NCBI GenBank assembly: GCA_019638525.1
Contig: JAHBTO010000002.1
Location: 558,001 to 622,000 of the forward strand
DNA length: 64,000 nt
Source: Ferruginibacter sp.
GTDB taxonomy: Bacteria > Bacteroidota > Bacteroidia > Chitinophagales > Chitinophagaceae
Reading direction: 5' to 3'
The notes under the pieces were generated by a model. It made no database searches. It was given only the letters and a program-made list of their open reading frames with translations, and was not told the DNA's origin. Below are positions 35,030-44,091 of this stretch, piece after piece (the first letter of the stretch is position 1; every line of letters starts with the position of its first letter). The position numbers were made by a program, and so were the translations under genes.

Positions 35030-37282
35030 ATGAACCAGCTAATAAACTTCCGAATTTTTAAATATGCAACGCTGCTCCTGGCCGCTGTTTTTATTTTTAA
35101 AAAAAGTGATGCACAACGAGTAGTGCATTACGATTTGTATGTAAAGGATACAATGGTAAACTATGCCAATAAGCTAAAGCGAGCCATTGCCGTAAACGGA
35201 CAAATTCCCATGCCAACGCTGGAGTTTACCGAAGGTGATACGGCTGAAATTGTGGTGCACAATCTTTTAAATGAAAGCACTTCTTTGCATTGGCATGGTG
35301 TGTTTTTACCCAATAAAGAAGATGGTGTGCCTTACCTTACACAAATGCCCATTGCGCCGGGTGCCACTTACACTTATCGCTTTCCTATTGTACAACATGG
35401 TACGCACTGGTATCATTCGCATAGCGGATTACAGGAGCAGATTGGTATGTATGGCAGTTTTATCATGCACAAAAGAATGGATGATAAAAATTTCAGAAAA
35501 GGCATTGATGACTTGCCAACGGTACCGCTGATACTAAGTGAGTGGACAAATCTGAATCCTAATAATGTACATCGGATGCTGCACAATGCCAGCGATTGGT
35601 TTGCAATTAAAAAAGGAGCTACGCAGAGTTATGCCGAAGCTATTGGCAGCGGCCATTTAAAAACAAAACTTACCAACGAATGGAAACGCATGCTGGCTAT
35701 GGATGTGAGCGATGTATATTATGATAAAATACTAATAAACGGCTTTAACACAACTACGCTTACTTCCATTGATGGCCGGCCCTTAAAAGCCGGAGATAAA
35801 GTTCGCTTGCGTATTTCAAACGGTGGGGCTTCTTCTTATTTCTGGCTGCGCTATGGCGGTGGAAAAATAACAGTAGTGGCCAGCGATGGCAATGATGTGG
35901 AGCCGGTAGAAGTGGACAGACTCATCATTGCCGTATCGGAAACCTATGATGTGGTACTCCCCATTCCGGAGGAAAATAAATCCTATGAATTGTTGGCAAC
36001 TACCGAAGACCGCACCCAATCGGCAAGTTATTATTTAGGTAAAGGAACGCCACAACATGCAGGTGCCCTGCCCCGGCTAAAATATTTTGAAGGCATGAAG
36101 ATGATGAATGATATGATGAAGATGAACGGCGATCTGGATGATATGGGTATGGACATGAGCCTGAACCAAATGGACATGAACAATGTGATGTATCCCGAAA
36201 TAACGGGAGAAGAAAAAAAGAAAAAGGGCGATAGCATGGATCACAGCATGCATCATAGTGCCGGAGAAAATATAGTAACGCTTAACTATGCCATGCTGCA
36301 ATCGCCGGGAAATACAATATTGCCGAAGGATGCACCGGTAAAGAATATAAGATTTACCCTCACCGGCAATATGAACCGATATGTGTGGAGCATGGATGAT
36401 AAAGTGCTTTCCGAAACCGATAAAATTCCGGTAAAAAAAGGTGAGGTGCTGCGCATAACTATTTACAATAATTCTATGATGCGGCATCCCATTCACCTGC
36501 ACGGTTTTGATTTCAGGTTGCTGAATGGCAAGGGTGACAAAGCTCCATTGAAAAACATCATTGACATTATGCCGATGGAAACCGACAGTATTGAGTTTTT
36601 GGCCAATACCGAGGGCGATTGGTTTTTTCATTGTCATATTTTATATCACATGATGGCAGGTATGAACCGTGTGTTTGCAGTAGGTGATTATAAAAACCCG
36701 CTGCTGCCCGATAAAGCAAAGGCTTATAAAATGCTGCAGCGGGAAAGTAATATGCTGCATTTTATGATACAGAATGATTTTGCCAGCAATGGAAACGACG
36801 GTGAACTGATGCTGCAAAATGCCCGATGGAGCCTCACTACAGAATGGCGATTAGGCTACAACAATATGCACGGCTACGAAACAGAAACCCATCTGGGCCG
36901 CTATGTGGACAGGATGCAATGGTTTAAACCCTTTATCGGTTTTGACTGGCGCTACCGCAAAATGGGAATGAACGAAGAGGAGAAAAATATTTTTGGACAA
37001 AAAAATGAAAAAGATAACAGAGCTGCATTGAGCCTTGGTTTTACTTACTTGTTGCCTATGCTGGTCAATTTTCAGGCAGAAGTGTATCAGGATGGTATAG
37101 TGCGTTTGCAGTTGATGCGGGAAGATATTCCGCTTTCCAAAAGATGGCGGGGCGGCTTTATGATAAACACCGATAAAGAATACATGGCCGATCTGCGCTA
37201 TATCCTCAGCCGCAACTTCAGCATAAGGGGACACTATGATAGTGATATGGGATGGGGAGCGGGACTTGTTGTAAATTATTAG
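35030..37282 (+). CDS. multicopper oxidase (copper resistance) with C-terminal CopB-like barrel region
   Basis: 750 aa. The signal peptide ends near KKSDAQ. Cupredoxin domains carry all four copper-binding stretches: HWHG (87-90), HWYHSH, HPIHLHG and HCHILYHMMAGM (from 534, with the axial Met). A Met/Asp-rich loop (nt about 36090-36200, MKMMNDMMKMNGDLDDMGMDM) probably binds Cu(I), as in CopA/CueO-type oxidases. Residues about 575-750 look like beta-barrel strands (SLTTEWRLGYNNMHGYETETHLGRY, RYILSRNFSIRGHYDSDMGWGAGLVVNY), resembling the outer-membrane CopB family. It likely oxidises toxic Cu(I) outside the inner membrane and may be tethered to the outer membrane by its own tail. Confidence 0.9.
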   Translation: MNQLINFRIFKYATLLLAAVFIFKKSDAQRVVHYDLYVKDTMVNYANKLKRAIAVNGQIPMPTLEFTEGDTAEIVVHNLLNESTSLHWHGVFLPNKEDGVPYLTQMPIAPGATYTYRFPIVQHGTHWYHSHSGLQEQIGMYGSFIMHKRMDDKNFRKGIDDLPTVPLILSEWTNLNPNNVHRMLHNASDWFAIKKGATQSYAEAIGSGHLKTKLTNEWKRMLAMDVSDVYYDKILINGFNTTTLTSIDGRPLKAGDKVRLRISNGGASSYFWLRYGGGKITVVASDGNDVEPVEVDRLIIAVSETYDVVLPIPEENKSYELLATTEDRTQSASYYLGKGTPQHAGALPRLKYFEGMKMMNDMMKMNGDLDDMGMDMSLNQMDMNNVMYPEITGEEKKKKGDSMDHSMHHSAGENIVTLNYAMLQSPGNTILPKDAPVKNIRFTLTGNMNRYVWSMDDKVLSETDKIPVKKGEVLRITIYNNSMMRHPIHLHGFDFRLLNGKGDKAPLKNIIDIMPMETDSIEFLANTEGDWFFHCHILYHMMAGMNRVFAVGDYKNPLLPDKAKAYKMLQRESNMLHFMIQNDFASNGNDGELMLQNARWSLTTEWRLGYNNMHGYETETHLGRYVDRMQWFKPFIGFDWRYRKMGMNEEEKNIFGQKNEKDNRAALSLGFTYLLPMLVNFQAEVYQDGIVRLQLMREDIPLSKRWRGGFMINTDKEYMADLRYILSRNFSIRGHYDSDMGWGAGLVVNY

Positions 37283-37343
37283 TACAAAAATTTTGAAATG
37301 TAAAATGATGAGCAGTATAGCTATTAATACCTCTCCTGTTACC

Positions 37344-37367
37344 GTTGTTGGCCGCCTGATCAACAAC
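37344..37367. repeat. intergenic stem-loop, copy 3 of 6
   Basis: GTTGTTGG, loop CCGCCTGA and TCAACAAC, with one G-T pair, between the convergent multicopper oxidase and antiporter genes. Confidence 0.6.
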
Positions 37368-37388
37368 AGAAATATTAATTTCTCCAAA

Positions 37389-38963
37389 TCATAGTACCTG
37401 TAATTTTTCTTCTTCCATATCAAGTTGATACAAATGTTTGCGGATGATTTCTTCATCTAGGTGTACATCGGACTGATTTTTTTTAATCAGCCATTCTCTT
37501 TGTTTGTTTAAAATATCAAGGTAAATAGTTTTAACAGAGGCCGGCATGGTAGGGTCTGCATCGGGATGGCTTTTGTTTTTTAGTTTATCTGCAAACTGCC
37601 ATAAGAAAATACTCTTGTTCAACTCATCCGCATAATTGCTTGTCATATACTGATAAGTATAGCTTGCCAATTCTTTCTTTATCATATTATTTATTTCTTC
37701 CTCACTCATTGATTGATGCCGATCTGTAATATTGAATGCTTTAATGATATAAGGTAAGGTTAACCCCTGTACCAAAAGAGTAGTAAGTATAACAATAAAA
37801 GTGATGAATAAAATAAGATTGCGCTGTGGAAATGCGGTTCCGTCATCCATATATAAAGGAATAGAAAAAGCGGCTGCTAACGACACCACACCTCTCATGC
37901 CGGCCCATCCCAAAATAAAAGGAGGTTTTAATCCGGGGTTTCGGGTATCTGCTACTGTTATAAAATTTTTTGCAATCATGGTAAAAATAACGGCGCCATA
38001 AGCCGTCAATATTCTGCCAACAATTAAAACTGCAGAGATTAAGAGGCCATAACCAATCGCTGATGAAAGGCTAACTCCATGTAAACCGGAAGTTATCTCC
38101 GGAAGGTCTAAACCAATCATCAAAAAAATCAACCCATTTAATACAAATACCAGGCTTTCCCAAACTGAAAATCCCCGTAGCCTGGATGAACTGCTCAAAA
38201 ACACATTTCGTTTAGCAGAGAGTAATAGCCCACCGCTCACTACTGCCATAATACCTGAGCTATGCACTTCTTCTGCTGCCAGGTACATTACATAAGGTGT
38301 AACAAAAGTGAGCACTACATCCATCCTGGAATCGGTTGGGAGAAACTTATGTGCTTTCATAAACAGCCATCCAACAATTAACCCTACAGCAATTCCTCCC
38401 AAAACCATCCAACCAAAACTGAGAGCCGCCTGGTACCAAATAAACTGACCGGTTGTTACGGCAAGCACCGCAAAGCGAAATATTATTAATGAAGAAGCAT
38501 CGTTTAATAAGCTTTCGCCTTCCAGCATTGATGCCATTGACTTAGGAAGCTTAACAAATTTCAGAATAGCGCCGGCACTTACCGCATCCGGTGGAGAAAC
38601 AATGCCTCCCAGTAAAAATCCCAATGCCAGTGAAAAGCCCGGAATAAACGCATTGGCAACAAATGCAACAGATAAAGCGGTAAGAAATACAACAGGGAAA
38701 GCAAAGCTACTGATTACACGTCGCCAAAACCAAAGTTCCTTCCAGGAGATAGCCCATGCAGCTTCATATAACAGTGGCGGAAGAAATATAATCAATATCA
38801 ATTCGGGATTAATATGCATAACCGGGATGCCCGGCAGAAAACTGATAAGCAAACCGGCTACTACAAGCAGGATAGGATATGCAACTTTTATTTTGTTGGC
38901 CAGGATAATCAACAAAATCATAGCAATAACAAGTACGAGAAAAAATGAGAAATGTTCAATCAT
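37389..38963 (-). CDS. CPA1-family Na+/H+ antiporter
   Basis: 524 aa with about 12 membrane helices (residues 1-410) and a hydrophilic helical tail (about 415-524). The ion-binding helix reads VSPPDAVSAGAILK and the following segment MASMLEGESLLNDASSLIIFRFAV, both hallmarks of the NhaP/YjcE-like CPA1 group. It exchanges Na+ or K+ for protons in the inner membrane. It is convergent with the multicopper oxidase and is transcribed alone. Confidence 0.93.
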   Translation of the reverse strand: MIEHFSFFLVLVIAMILLIILANKIKVAYPILLVVAGLLISFLPGIPVMHINPELILIIFLPPLLYEAAWAISWKELWFWRRVISSFAFPVVFLTALSVAFVANAFIPGFSLALGFLLGGIVSPPDAVSAGAILKFVKLPKSMASMLEGESLLNDASSLIIFRFAVLAVTTGQFIWYQAALSFGWMVLGGIAVGLIVGWLFMKAHKFLPTDSRMDVVLTFVTPYVMYLAAEEVHSSGIMAVVSGGLLLSAKRNVFLSSSSRLRGFSVWESLVFVLNGLIFLMIGLDLPEITSGLHGVSLSSAIGYGLLISAVLIVGRILTAYGAVIFTMIAKNFITVADTRNPGLKPPFILGWAGMRGVVSLAAAFSIPLYMDDGTAFPQRNLILFITFIVILTTLLVQGLTLPYIIKAFNITDRHQSMSEEEINNMIKKELASYTYQYMTSNYADELNKSIFLWQFADKLKNKSHPDADPTMPASVKTIYLDILNKQREWLIKKNQSDVHLDEEIIRKHLYQLDMEEEKLQVL

Positions 38964-39039
38964 TCAGGTTAATTAACTTAACTAATGTACGATAAATCAT
39001 CATTTCTTAATACATAAACAGATTGGTTGAAAATAAAAT

Positions 39040-39101
39040 TTCTTCCCAGCAACATCTCCTAATTTATTTTGTGTGCAAGCCAGGAACGTTGCTGGGAAGA
39101 A
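39040..39101. repeat. inverted-repeat element with 14-bp arms
   Basis: TTCTTCCCAGCAAC (39040-39053) and GTTGCTGGGAAGAA (39088-39101) are perfect 14-bp arms around a 34-bp centre. The motif AGCAACATCTC at its left end recurs at 50560-50570. It sits between the antiporter and DUF6686-like genes. Confidence 0.65.
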
Positions 39102-39155
39102 GAATATATTCATTCCTGAATTTGTCATTATTCAGTCAGTTTCCTTATTGCGAAA

Positions 39156-39554
39156 ATGGAATTCCCAATTATGTATTGGATTAAAAATATCCACACTGAT
39201 GTTTGCAAAAATTTTTTTATGTGTGAATTTCAGTCGCTTTATTATGGTAGTGATGGATATGTAGTTAAATGTAATATTTGTGGCCATTACCAACTTGGGT
39301 TTGCTAGTATCATGCTTACATTACAAAGAAATGATTTTATCAGTTTAAGTGATATAGTAGCACATAAAATGACAGAAGATAATTACTGTGAAAATGAAAA
39401 TAGTAAAAGCGTAGTACTTGCAACTCCATACTATGGTATTAAAATTTTACTTACTCGGCAAGAGTTAAAGCAACTTAATTCAATGTTAGAGGAAGCAGAT
39501 GTAGAGGAAAAAACTCAATCGCTCATTAATTTGTTCAATTTTCAAAAAGAATAA
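39156..39554 (+). CDS. small DUF6686-like protein
   Basis: 132 aa. The pattern CKNFFMCEFQSLYYGSDGYVVKCNICGHYQLGF carries four cysteines in a CX6C...CX2C-like arrangement that could bind zinc; it is reminiscent of the Bacteroidota DUF6686 family. A C-terminal helix follows (TRQELKQLNSMLEEAD). No signal peptide is present, so it is cytoplasmic. The start could also be the internal Met six codons in. The function is unknown. Confidence 0.7.
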   Translation: MEFPIMYWIKNIHTDVCKNFFMCEFQSLYYGSDGYVVKCNICGHYQLGFASIMLTLQRNDFISLSDIVAHKMTEDNYCENENSKSVVLATPYYGIKILLTRQELKQLNSMLEEADVEEKTQSLINLFNFQKE

Positions 39555-39718
39555 GTCCGGGGCTGCTTTGCCTACATATTTAAGAAAAGATATCATATTA
39601 TTTATTCTTCGTAAAGCATGCCCCGGCATTAATTTCATTTTTATCCTTAAAATCATTCATTTCCCTTTTATGAAAACATTTTTTCTTATTGCGGAAATAG
39701 ATAACTGCCATATAAAAA

Positions 39719-39726
39719 TACTTTTG
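39719..39726 (+). promoter_or_regulatory. -7 element (TACTTTTG) of the porin-imelysin operon
   Basis: A perfect TAxxTTTG match 14 bp before the porin start. No -33 TTG was found at normal spacing, so the promoter may depend on an activator or be regulated by iron. Confidence 0.4.
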
Positions 39727-39740
39727 CCGATAATTTATTT

Positions 39741-40982
39741 ATGATGAAAATTAAATATGCCATAGTTAATGTGGCTATAATATTAACTGCTTTATCTTCG
39801 CAAGCACAAACAAGAACCAACGCTCAACAATTAATATTTACTAACGAAGATTCATTACACCAGGGCCTATCCAAACAAAAAACGGTTATTTCGGGTTATG
39901 GGTCTGCTTTTTACCAAAGAGATTTTGTAGCCCAACAATCTAAAGCCACTTTAGAAAGGATTGTTTTGTTTGTAGGGCATCAGTTTAATTCTAAGATTTC
40001 GTTGTTTACAGAAATGGAACTGGAAAATGCTGTTGTAGTTGGTGGTAAAGAAAAAGGTGAGATAGCAATGGAGCAGGCTTTTTTAAAGTTCAACTTTAAT
40101 CCCAGGCAATACCTTATTGCAGGGTTATTTGTACCAAGGATAGGGATCTTAAATGAAAATCATTTACCGGTAAATTTTAATGGTGTTGAAAGGCCCATGG
40201 TTGAGCAATTTGTAATTCCTGCCACCTGGCGTGAATTGGGTATTGGTTTTTATGGCAGAACTAACAACCTGCCATTAAACTACAGCATTGCCCTGCTTAA
40301 TGGATTAAATAGTGCAGATTTTGAACATGGCAGCGGTATAAAAGAAGGCAGGGCCGAAGGAAGCAATGCATTTGCAAATAATTTGGCTGTTACCGCTTCT
40401 TTACAATACAATTGGAAAGATTTTAAATTCCAGGTATCGGGCTATACAGGCGGTACGGTTGGCCTAAACAAACGTGGTGCCGACAGCCTGCATTTAAGCA
40501 GCGGTGCATTTGGCACTCCTGTTTACCTGGCAGAAGCTAATGTACAGTACAATAAAAATGCATTCTCTGCAAAAGGGCTTTTTGTAAATATCAGTTATCC
40601 TGAGGCTGCTAAAATAAATACAGCCTATGCAAAAAATATAGCAACAGATATGTATGGTGGTTATATAGAGTTAGCTTATGACTGGTTATATAATAAACAA
40701 AAACAATCCAACCTCACAACTTTTGCCCGTTATGAAATGCTGGACCTTAATGCATCCATACCGGCTCCGCCAAAAGCTATTTATGATGGCACATTAAAAC
40801 AGCATCATATCATTGCAGGCATTAGTTATTTACCAATAAAAAATGTTGTTATAAAATCAGATGTACGGTTGTTGCACACTGGTAAGCAAAATCCAAATCT
40901 CATCATCAACCCTCCTCCCAATGCACTGCCTTACAAACAAAATAATTCGTTTTTAAATATTGGTATTGGGTATTCATTTTAG
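39741..40982 (+). CDS. outer membrane porin-like beta-barrel protein
   Basis: 413 aa. A signal peptide (about 1-22, SSQAQ) is followed by alternating amphipathic strands and a C-terminal aromatic end (IGIGYSF), typical of a porin. The N-terminal part, with SKATLERIVLFVGHQFNSKISLFTEMELENA and FLKFNFNPRQYLIAGLFVPRIG, resembles phosphate-selective-porin-like or OprO/P-like proteins of Bacteroidota. It heads a compact four-gene operon (2, 10 and 15 bp gaps) with a Rieske protein, imelysin and a di-haem oxidoreductase, so it probably serves the same substrate, possibly an iron species. The start may be either of two adjacent ATGs. Confidence 0.82.
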   Translation: MMKIKYAIVNVAIILTALSSQAQTRTNAQQLIFTNEDSLHQGLSKQKTVISGYGSAFYQRDFVAQQSKATLERIVLFVGHQFNSKISLFTEMELENAVVVGGKEKGEIAMEQAFLKFNFNPRQYLIAGLFVPRIGILNENHLPVNFNGVERPMVEQFVIPATWRELGIGFYGRTNNLPLNYSIALLNGLNSADFEHGSGIKEGRAEGSNAFANNLAVTASLQYNWKDFKFQVSGYTGGTVGLNKRGADSLHLSSGAFGTPVYLAEANVQYNKNAFSAKGLFVNISYPEAAKINTAYAKNIATDMYGGYIELAYDWLYNKQKQSNLTTFARYEMLDLNASIPAPPKAIYDGTLKQHHIIAGISYLPIKNVVIKSDVRLLHTGKQNPNLIINPPPNALPYKQNNSFLNIGIGYSF

Positions 40983-40984
40983 TT

Positions 40985-41407
40985 ATGAACAGGAAAGAAT
41001 TTTTAAAATACGGATGCAATACTTGTTTGATGGGAGCAATGGCAATGCTGGTTCCGGCTTTACCCGGCTGCAGCCCTGCTTACCCGGTGTTTAAAACTGA
41101 GGCACATGATAACCAACTTAATGTTCCGTTAAACATGTTTGAAAAAACAAATACCCTGTTTGTAAGGCCCAAAGGATGGCAATATGATATAGCCGTACAT
41201 AAAAATGAAGATGGCCATTACCTGGCATTACTACTGCAATGCACCCATATGGATAACCAACTTACCCCTTCACAAAATGGATACTTATGCAGTTTGCATG
41301 GCAGCCGCTTTAATAGCCAGGGCGAAGTATTAAAAGGCCCTGCAGAAACCAATTTAAAAAAATATACAACTACAATAAACAACCACAACTTAATCATCTC
41401 AATTTAA
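40985..41407 (+). CDS. Rieske [2Fe-2S] protein, exported
   Basis: 140 aa. The cluster ligands are C86-T-H88 and C102-S-L-H105 (CTHMDNQ and CSLHGS), the Rieske pattern. The N-terminus MNRKEFLKYGCNTCLMGAM and LPGC29 suggest export and possible lipid anchoring at C29. It should transfer electrons in the periplasm. Placement between a porin and an imelysin/di-haem protein pair suggests it donates or accepts electrons in the same iron-related process. This is inferred from the operon. Confidence 0.9.
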   Translation: MNRKEFLKYGCNTCLMGAMAMLVPALPGCSPAYPVFKTEAHDNQLNVPLNMFEKTNTLFVRPKGWQYDIAVHKNEDGHYLALLLQCTHMDNQLTPSQNGYLCSLHGSRFNSQGEVLKGPAETNLKKYTTTINNHNLIISI

Positions 41408-41417
41408 AAATTACTCA

Positions 41418-42488
41418 ATGAAAAAAATCACATTATTAGCAATTACTATTGCATCGATAAGCCTTGGCGCCTGTAATAAAAACGATGATACTGTTACGGA
41501 TAATTTTGAAACCTTAAAAACTGAAGTTCTTGCAGATTTTACCAATGTGGTAGCAGTAAAGGGATATGCCGATTTAGATAATGCTGCCTCTGCATTAAAT
41601 ACTGCCATTCAAAATTTAAATACAAATGCTACTGAAGCAAATTTAACCGAAGCAAAAAATGCCTGGAAAAACATGCGTAGTATTTGGGAAAAATGTGAAG
41701 GCTATTTATTTGGCCCTGTAGAAGATAATGACTTCGACCCAAATATGGATACATGGCCAACAGATTATGTACAGATGGACTCTTTACTTGCAAGCAGTAA
41801 TCCGCTTACGGTAGCCGATATTCAAAATATTACTTTATCTCTGCGTGGATATCACCCTATTGAATATATCATATTTGGCGACCACGGAAGCAGAACCGCA
41901 GCCAGCATTACTGCCAGGCAAAAAGCATATATGGTTAGTTTGTCAACCGATTTAAAAAATACCTGCCACGAATTATATTTAAGCTGGACAGCCGCACCAA
42001 CCAATTTTGCACAACAGGTTATTAATGCCGGAAATGGCAGTGCAGTATATGCAAAAAAACAAGAAGCCTACCTGGCAATTGTAGAAGCAATGATTGGCAT
42101 TTGCGATGAAGTGGGTGAAGGTAAAATGAAAGAGCCGTATGTAGCGATGGATCCTGCAATAGTAGAATCGCCATATAGCGGAAATTCTGTTAGCGATTTT
42201 AGAGACAATATCATTGGGTTACAAAATGTTTACCTGGGAAATTTAGGTACAGCAAACGGAAAAGGAATAAACGATTTAGTAGCCGCAAAAAATATTTCTC
42301 TTGATAACAAAATACAAAACCAAATTTCTGCTGCCATCAATTCATTTAACAACATTACAGTTTTTTATGAAGAGGCTATCATTTCTCAAAGAATACAATG
42401 CCAGCAAACCATGGCAGCGCTGGCTACATTAAAAACAACTTTGGAAGATGAATTAAAGCCTTTCATCATTCAAAACATACAAGATTAA
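41418..42488 (+). CDS. imelysin family lipoprotein
   Basis: 356 aa. The lipobox ISLGAC gives lipidated C19. The imelysin (IrpA/ICMP) domain keeps the GxHxxE motif as GYHPIEY (G144, H146, E149), the site thought to bind iron in this family, related to EfeO and to algal ferric-uptake proteins. The long helical repeats (LTEAKNAWKNMRSIWEKCEGYLFGPV) are typical. It is proposed to bind or deliver iron in the periplasm. The next gene, a di-haem oxidoreductase, is its common neighbour. Confidence 0.92.
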   Translation: MKKITLLAITIASISLGACNKNDDTVTDNFETLKTEVLADFTNVVAVKGYADLDNAASALNTAIQNLNTNATEANLTEAKNAWKNMRSIWEKCEGYLFGPVEDNDFDPNMDTWPTDYVQMDSLLASSNPLTVADIQNITLSLRGYHPIEYIIFGDHGSRTAASITARQKAYMVSLSTDLKNTCHELYLSWTAAPTNFAQQVINAGNGSAVYAKKQEAYLAIVEAMIGICDEVGEGKMKEPYVAMDPAIVESPYSGNSVSDFRDNIIGLQNVYLGNLGTANGKGINDLVAAKNISLDNKIQNQISAAINSFNNITVFYEEAIISQRIQCQQTMAALATLKTTLEDELKPFIIQNIQD

Positions 42489-42503
42489 ATTTTATAAGTT
42501 ACT

Positions 42504-43877
42504 TTGAAAAAACTTTATGTTATCTCCTTAATTGTATCAGTTGTATTATTGTTTACAATGTGCAATAAAGCCGGCATCTTTAACGAATCGGGTTACGATG
42601 AAAGATTAAGTGGCGGCATGGCAACCGTATTTGATGAAACATCAAAATCATTTGGCCACGAAATTCCTTTTTTAAATGAAAGGGATTTGGCTGTACATGA
42701 AATAGGCGATGCAGCTTTTGAACAAACATTTGTATCGGCGCCGGCCCCTGTTAACAGTGGGCTGGGGCCCATTTTTAATAATGTAAGCTGCATCAGTTGC
42801 CATCATAATGATGGAAAAGGTACACCAACAGCAGGTTTTGTAAATTCATCTTTATTGTTCAGGTTAAGTATTCCGGGTACCGATGCAAATGGAGGCCCCT
42901 TACCAATACCCGGTTTTGGCGGACAGTTACAGGATGTTGCCATTTTTGGAAAACAACCCGAAGCAAATGTAAATATCAGTTATAATAATATTAATGTTAC
43001 TTATCCCGATGGAGAAATAGTTACACTTCGTAAACCAACATATACTGTAACTAATGCTTATCAATCCTTACCATCAAATTATCTTATATCGCCACGCCTT
43101 GCACCGCCTGTATTTGGTTTAGGATTATTACAAAACATACCCGAAGCAACCATTCTTTCTTTTGCTGATGAATTTGATACCAATGGAGATGGTATTAGTG
43201 GAAAACCAAATTATGTATTTAATTCTTATACACATCAAATGGAATTAGGCAGGTTTGGCTTAAAAGCAAATGTTCCTAATTTATTAATGCAGGTAGCAGG
43301 CGCCTACCACCAGGATATGGGTATAACTAATTATGTTTTTCCTGTAGAAAGCAGTTACGGGCAATCTCAATCAGACGCTTTAAATGATGATCCTGAATTA
43401 GCCGACAGCTTATTAAACCATGTAGTGTTTTATATAAAAACATTGGCTGTGCCTGCAAGGCGCAATACCACCGATGCCGATGTACAAGCAGGCAAACAAT
43501 TGTTTACGCAACTTAATTGCAGTGGCTGTCATAAACCTGTTATACAAACGGGTATAGACTTAAACATAAGCGCCATCAATAACCAGCGCATACAACCCTT
43601 TACCGATTTGCTTTTGCACGATATGGGAGATGATTTGGCAGATAACCGCCCCGACTTTTTAGCCACCGGTAAAGAATGGCGAACAGCTCCACTTTGGGGA
43701 ATTGGTTTATTTGCAAAAACCAATGGCACACCTTTTTATTTACACGATGGAAGGGCAAGAACAATTGAAGAAGCCATCCTTTGGCATGCTGGCGAAGCCC
43801 AACAATCAAAACAAAAGTTTATGCAATTAAGCAAAACCAACCGCTTAAAACTGCTTAAGTTTATACAATCATTGTAA
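42504..43877 (+). CDS. di-haem oxidoreductase (thiol oxidoreductase-like) lipoprotein
   Basis: 457 aa, starting at TTG (MKKLYVISL), because no in-frame ATG precedes the signal. The signal ends at LFTMC, a lipobox-like site with C20. Two haem c motifs are present: C96-I-S-C99-H100 and C339-S-G-C342-H343. The regions NSGLGPIFNNVSC and DLLLHDMGDDLAD are typical of the family, as are the closing LHDGRARTIEEAILWHAGEA residues. It resembles di-haem peroxidase-type enzymes. Together with imelysin, the Rieske protein and a porin it forms a probable periplasmic iron redox and uptake system. Confidence 0.9.
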   Translation: MKKLYVISLIVSVVLLFTMCNKAGIFNESGYDERLSGGMATVFDETSKSFGHEIPFLNERDLAVHEIGDAAFEQTFVSAPAPVNSGLGPIFNNVSCISCHHNDGKGTPTAGFVNSSLLFRLSIPGTDANGGPLPIPGFGGQLQDVAIFGKQPEANVNISYNNINVTYPDGEIVTLRKPTYTVTNAYQSLPSNYLISPRLAPPVFGLGLLQNIPEATILSFADEFDTNGDGISGKPNYVFNSYTHQMELGRFGLKANVPNLLMQVAGAYHQDMGITNYVFPVESSYGQSQSDALNDDPELADSLLNHVVFYIKTLAVPARRNTTDADVQAGKQLFTQLNCSGCHKPVIQTGIDLNISAINNQRIQPFTDLLLHDMGDDLADNRPDFLATGKEWRTAPLWGIGLFAKTNGTPFYLHDGRARTIEEAILWHAGEAQQSKQKFMQLSKTNRLKLLKFIQSL

Positions 43878-43951
43878 AAGTGAAATACAATCATTAATCT
43901 TATAGTTGTGCATTCGCAACTGTGTATTCTGCATATTTGTTGGATACAGCC

Positions 43952-43975
43952 ATTGTTGGTTACCTATCCAACAAC
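43952..43975. repeat. intergenic stem-loop, copy 4 of 6
   Basis: TTGTTGG, loop TTACCTAT and CCAACAA form a perfect 7-bp stem, upstream of the histidine kinase gene. Confidence 0.6.
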
Positions 43976-44091
43976 ATGTTTGTTTAATTAATTTCAATTA
44001 ACAATTATCTATCCATAATTTTTAACCTCATTACTTCAAAAAAAAATATAGTTTTAAAAGCATAATAAAAAGAAAAAATATATTTTTATGT

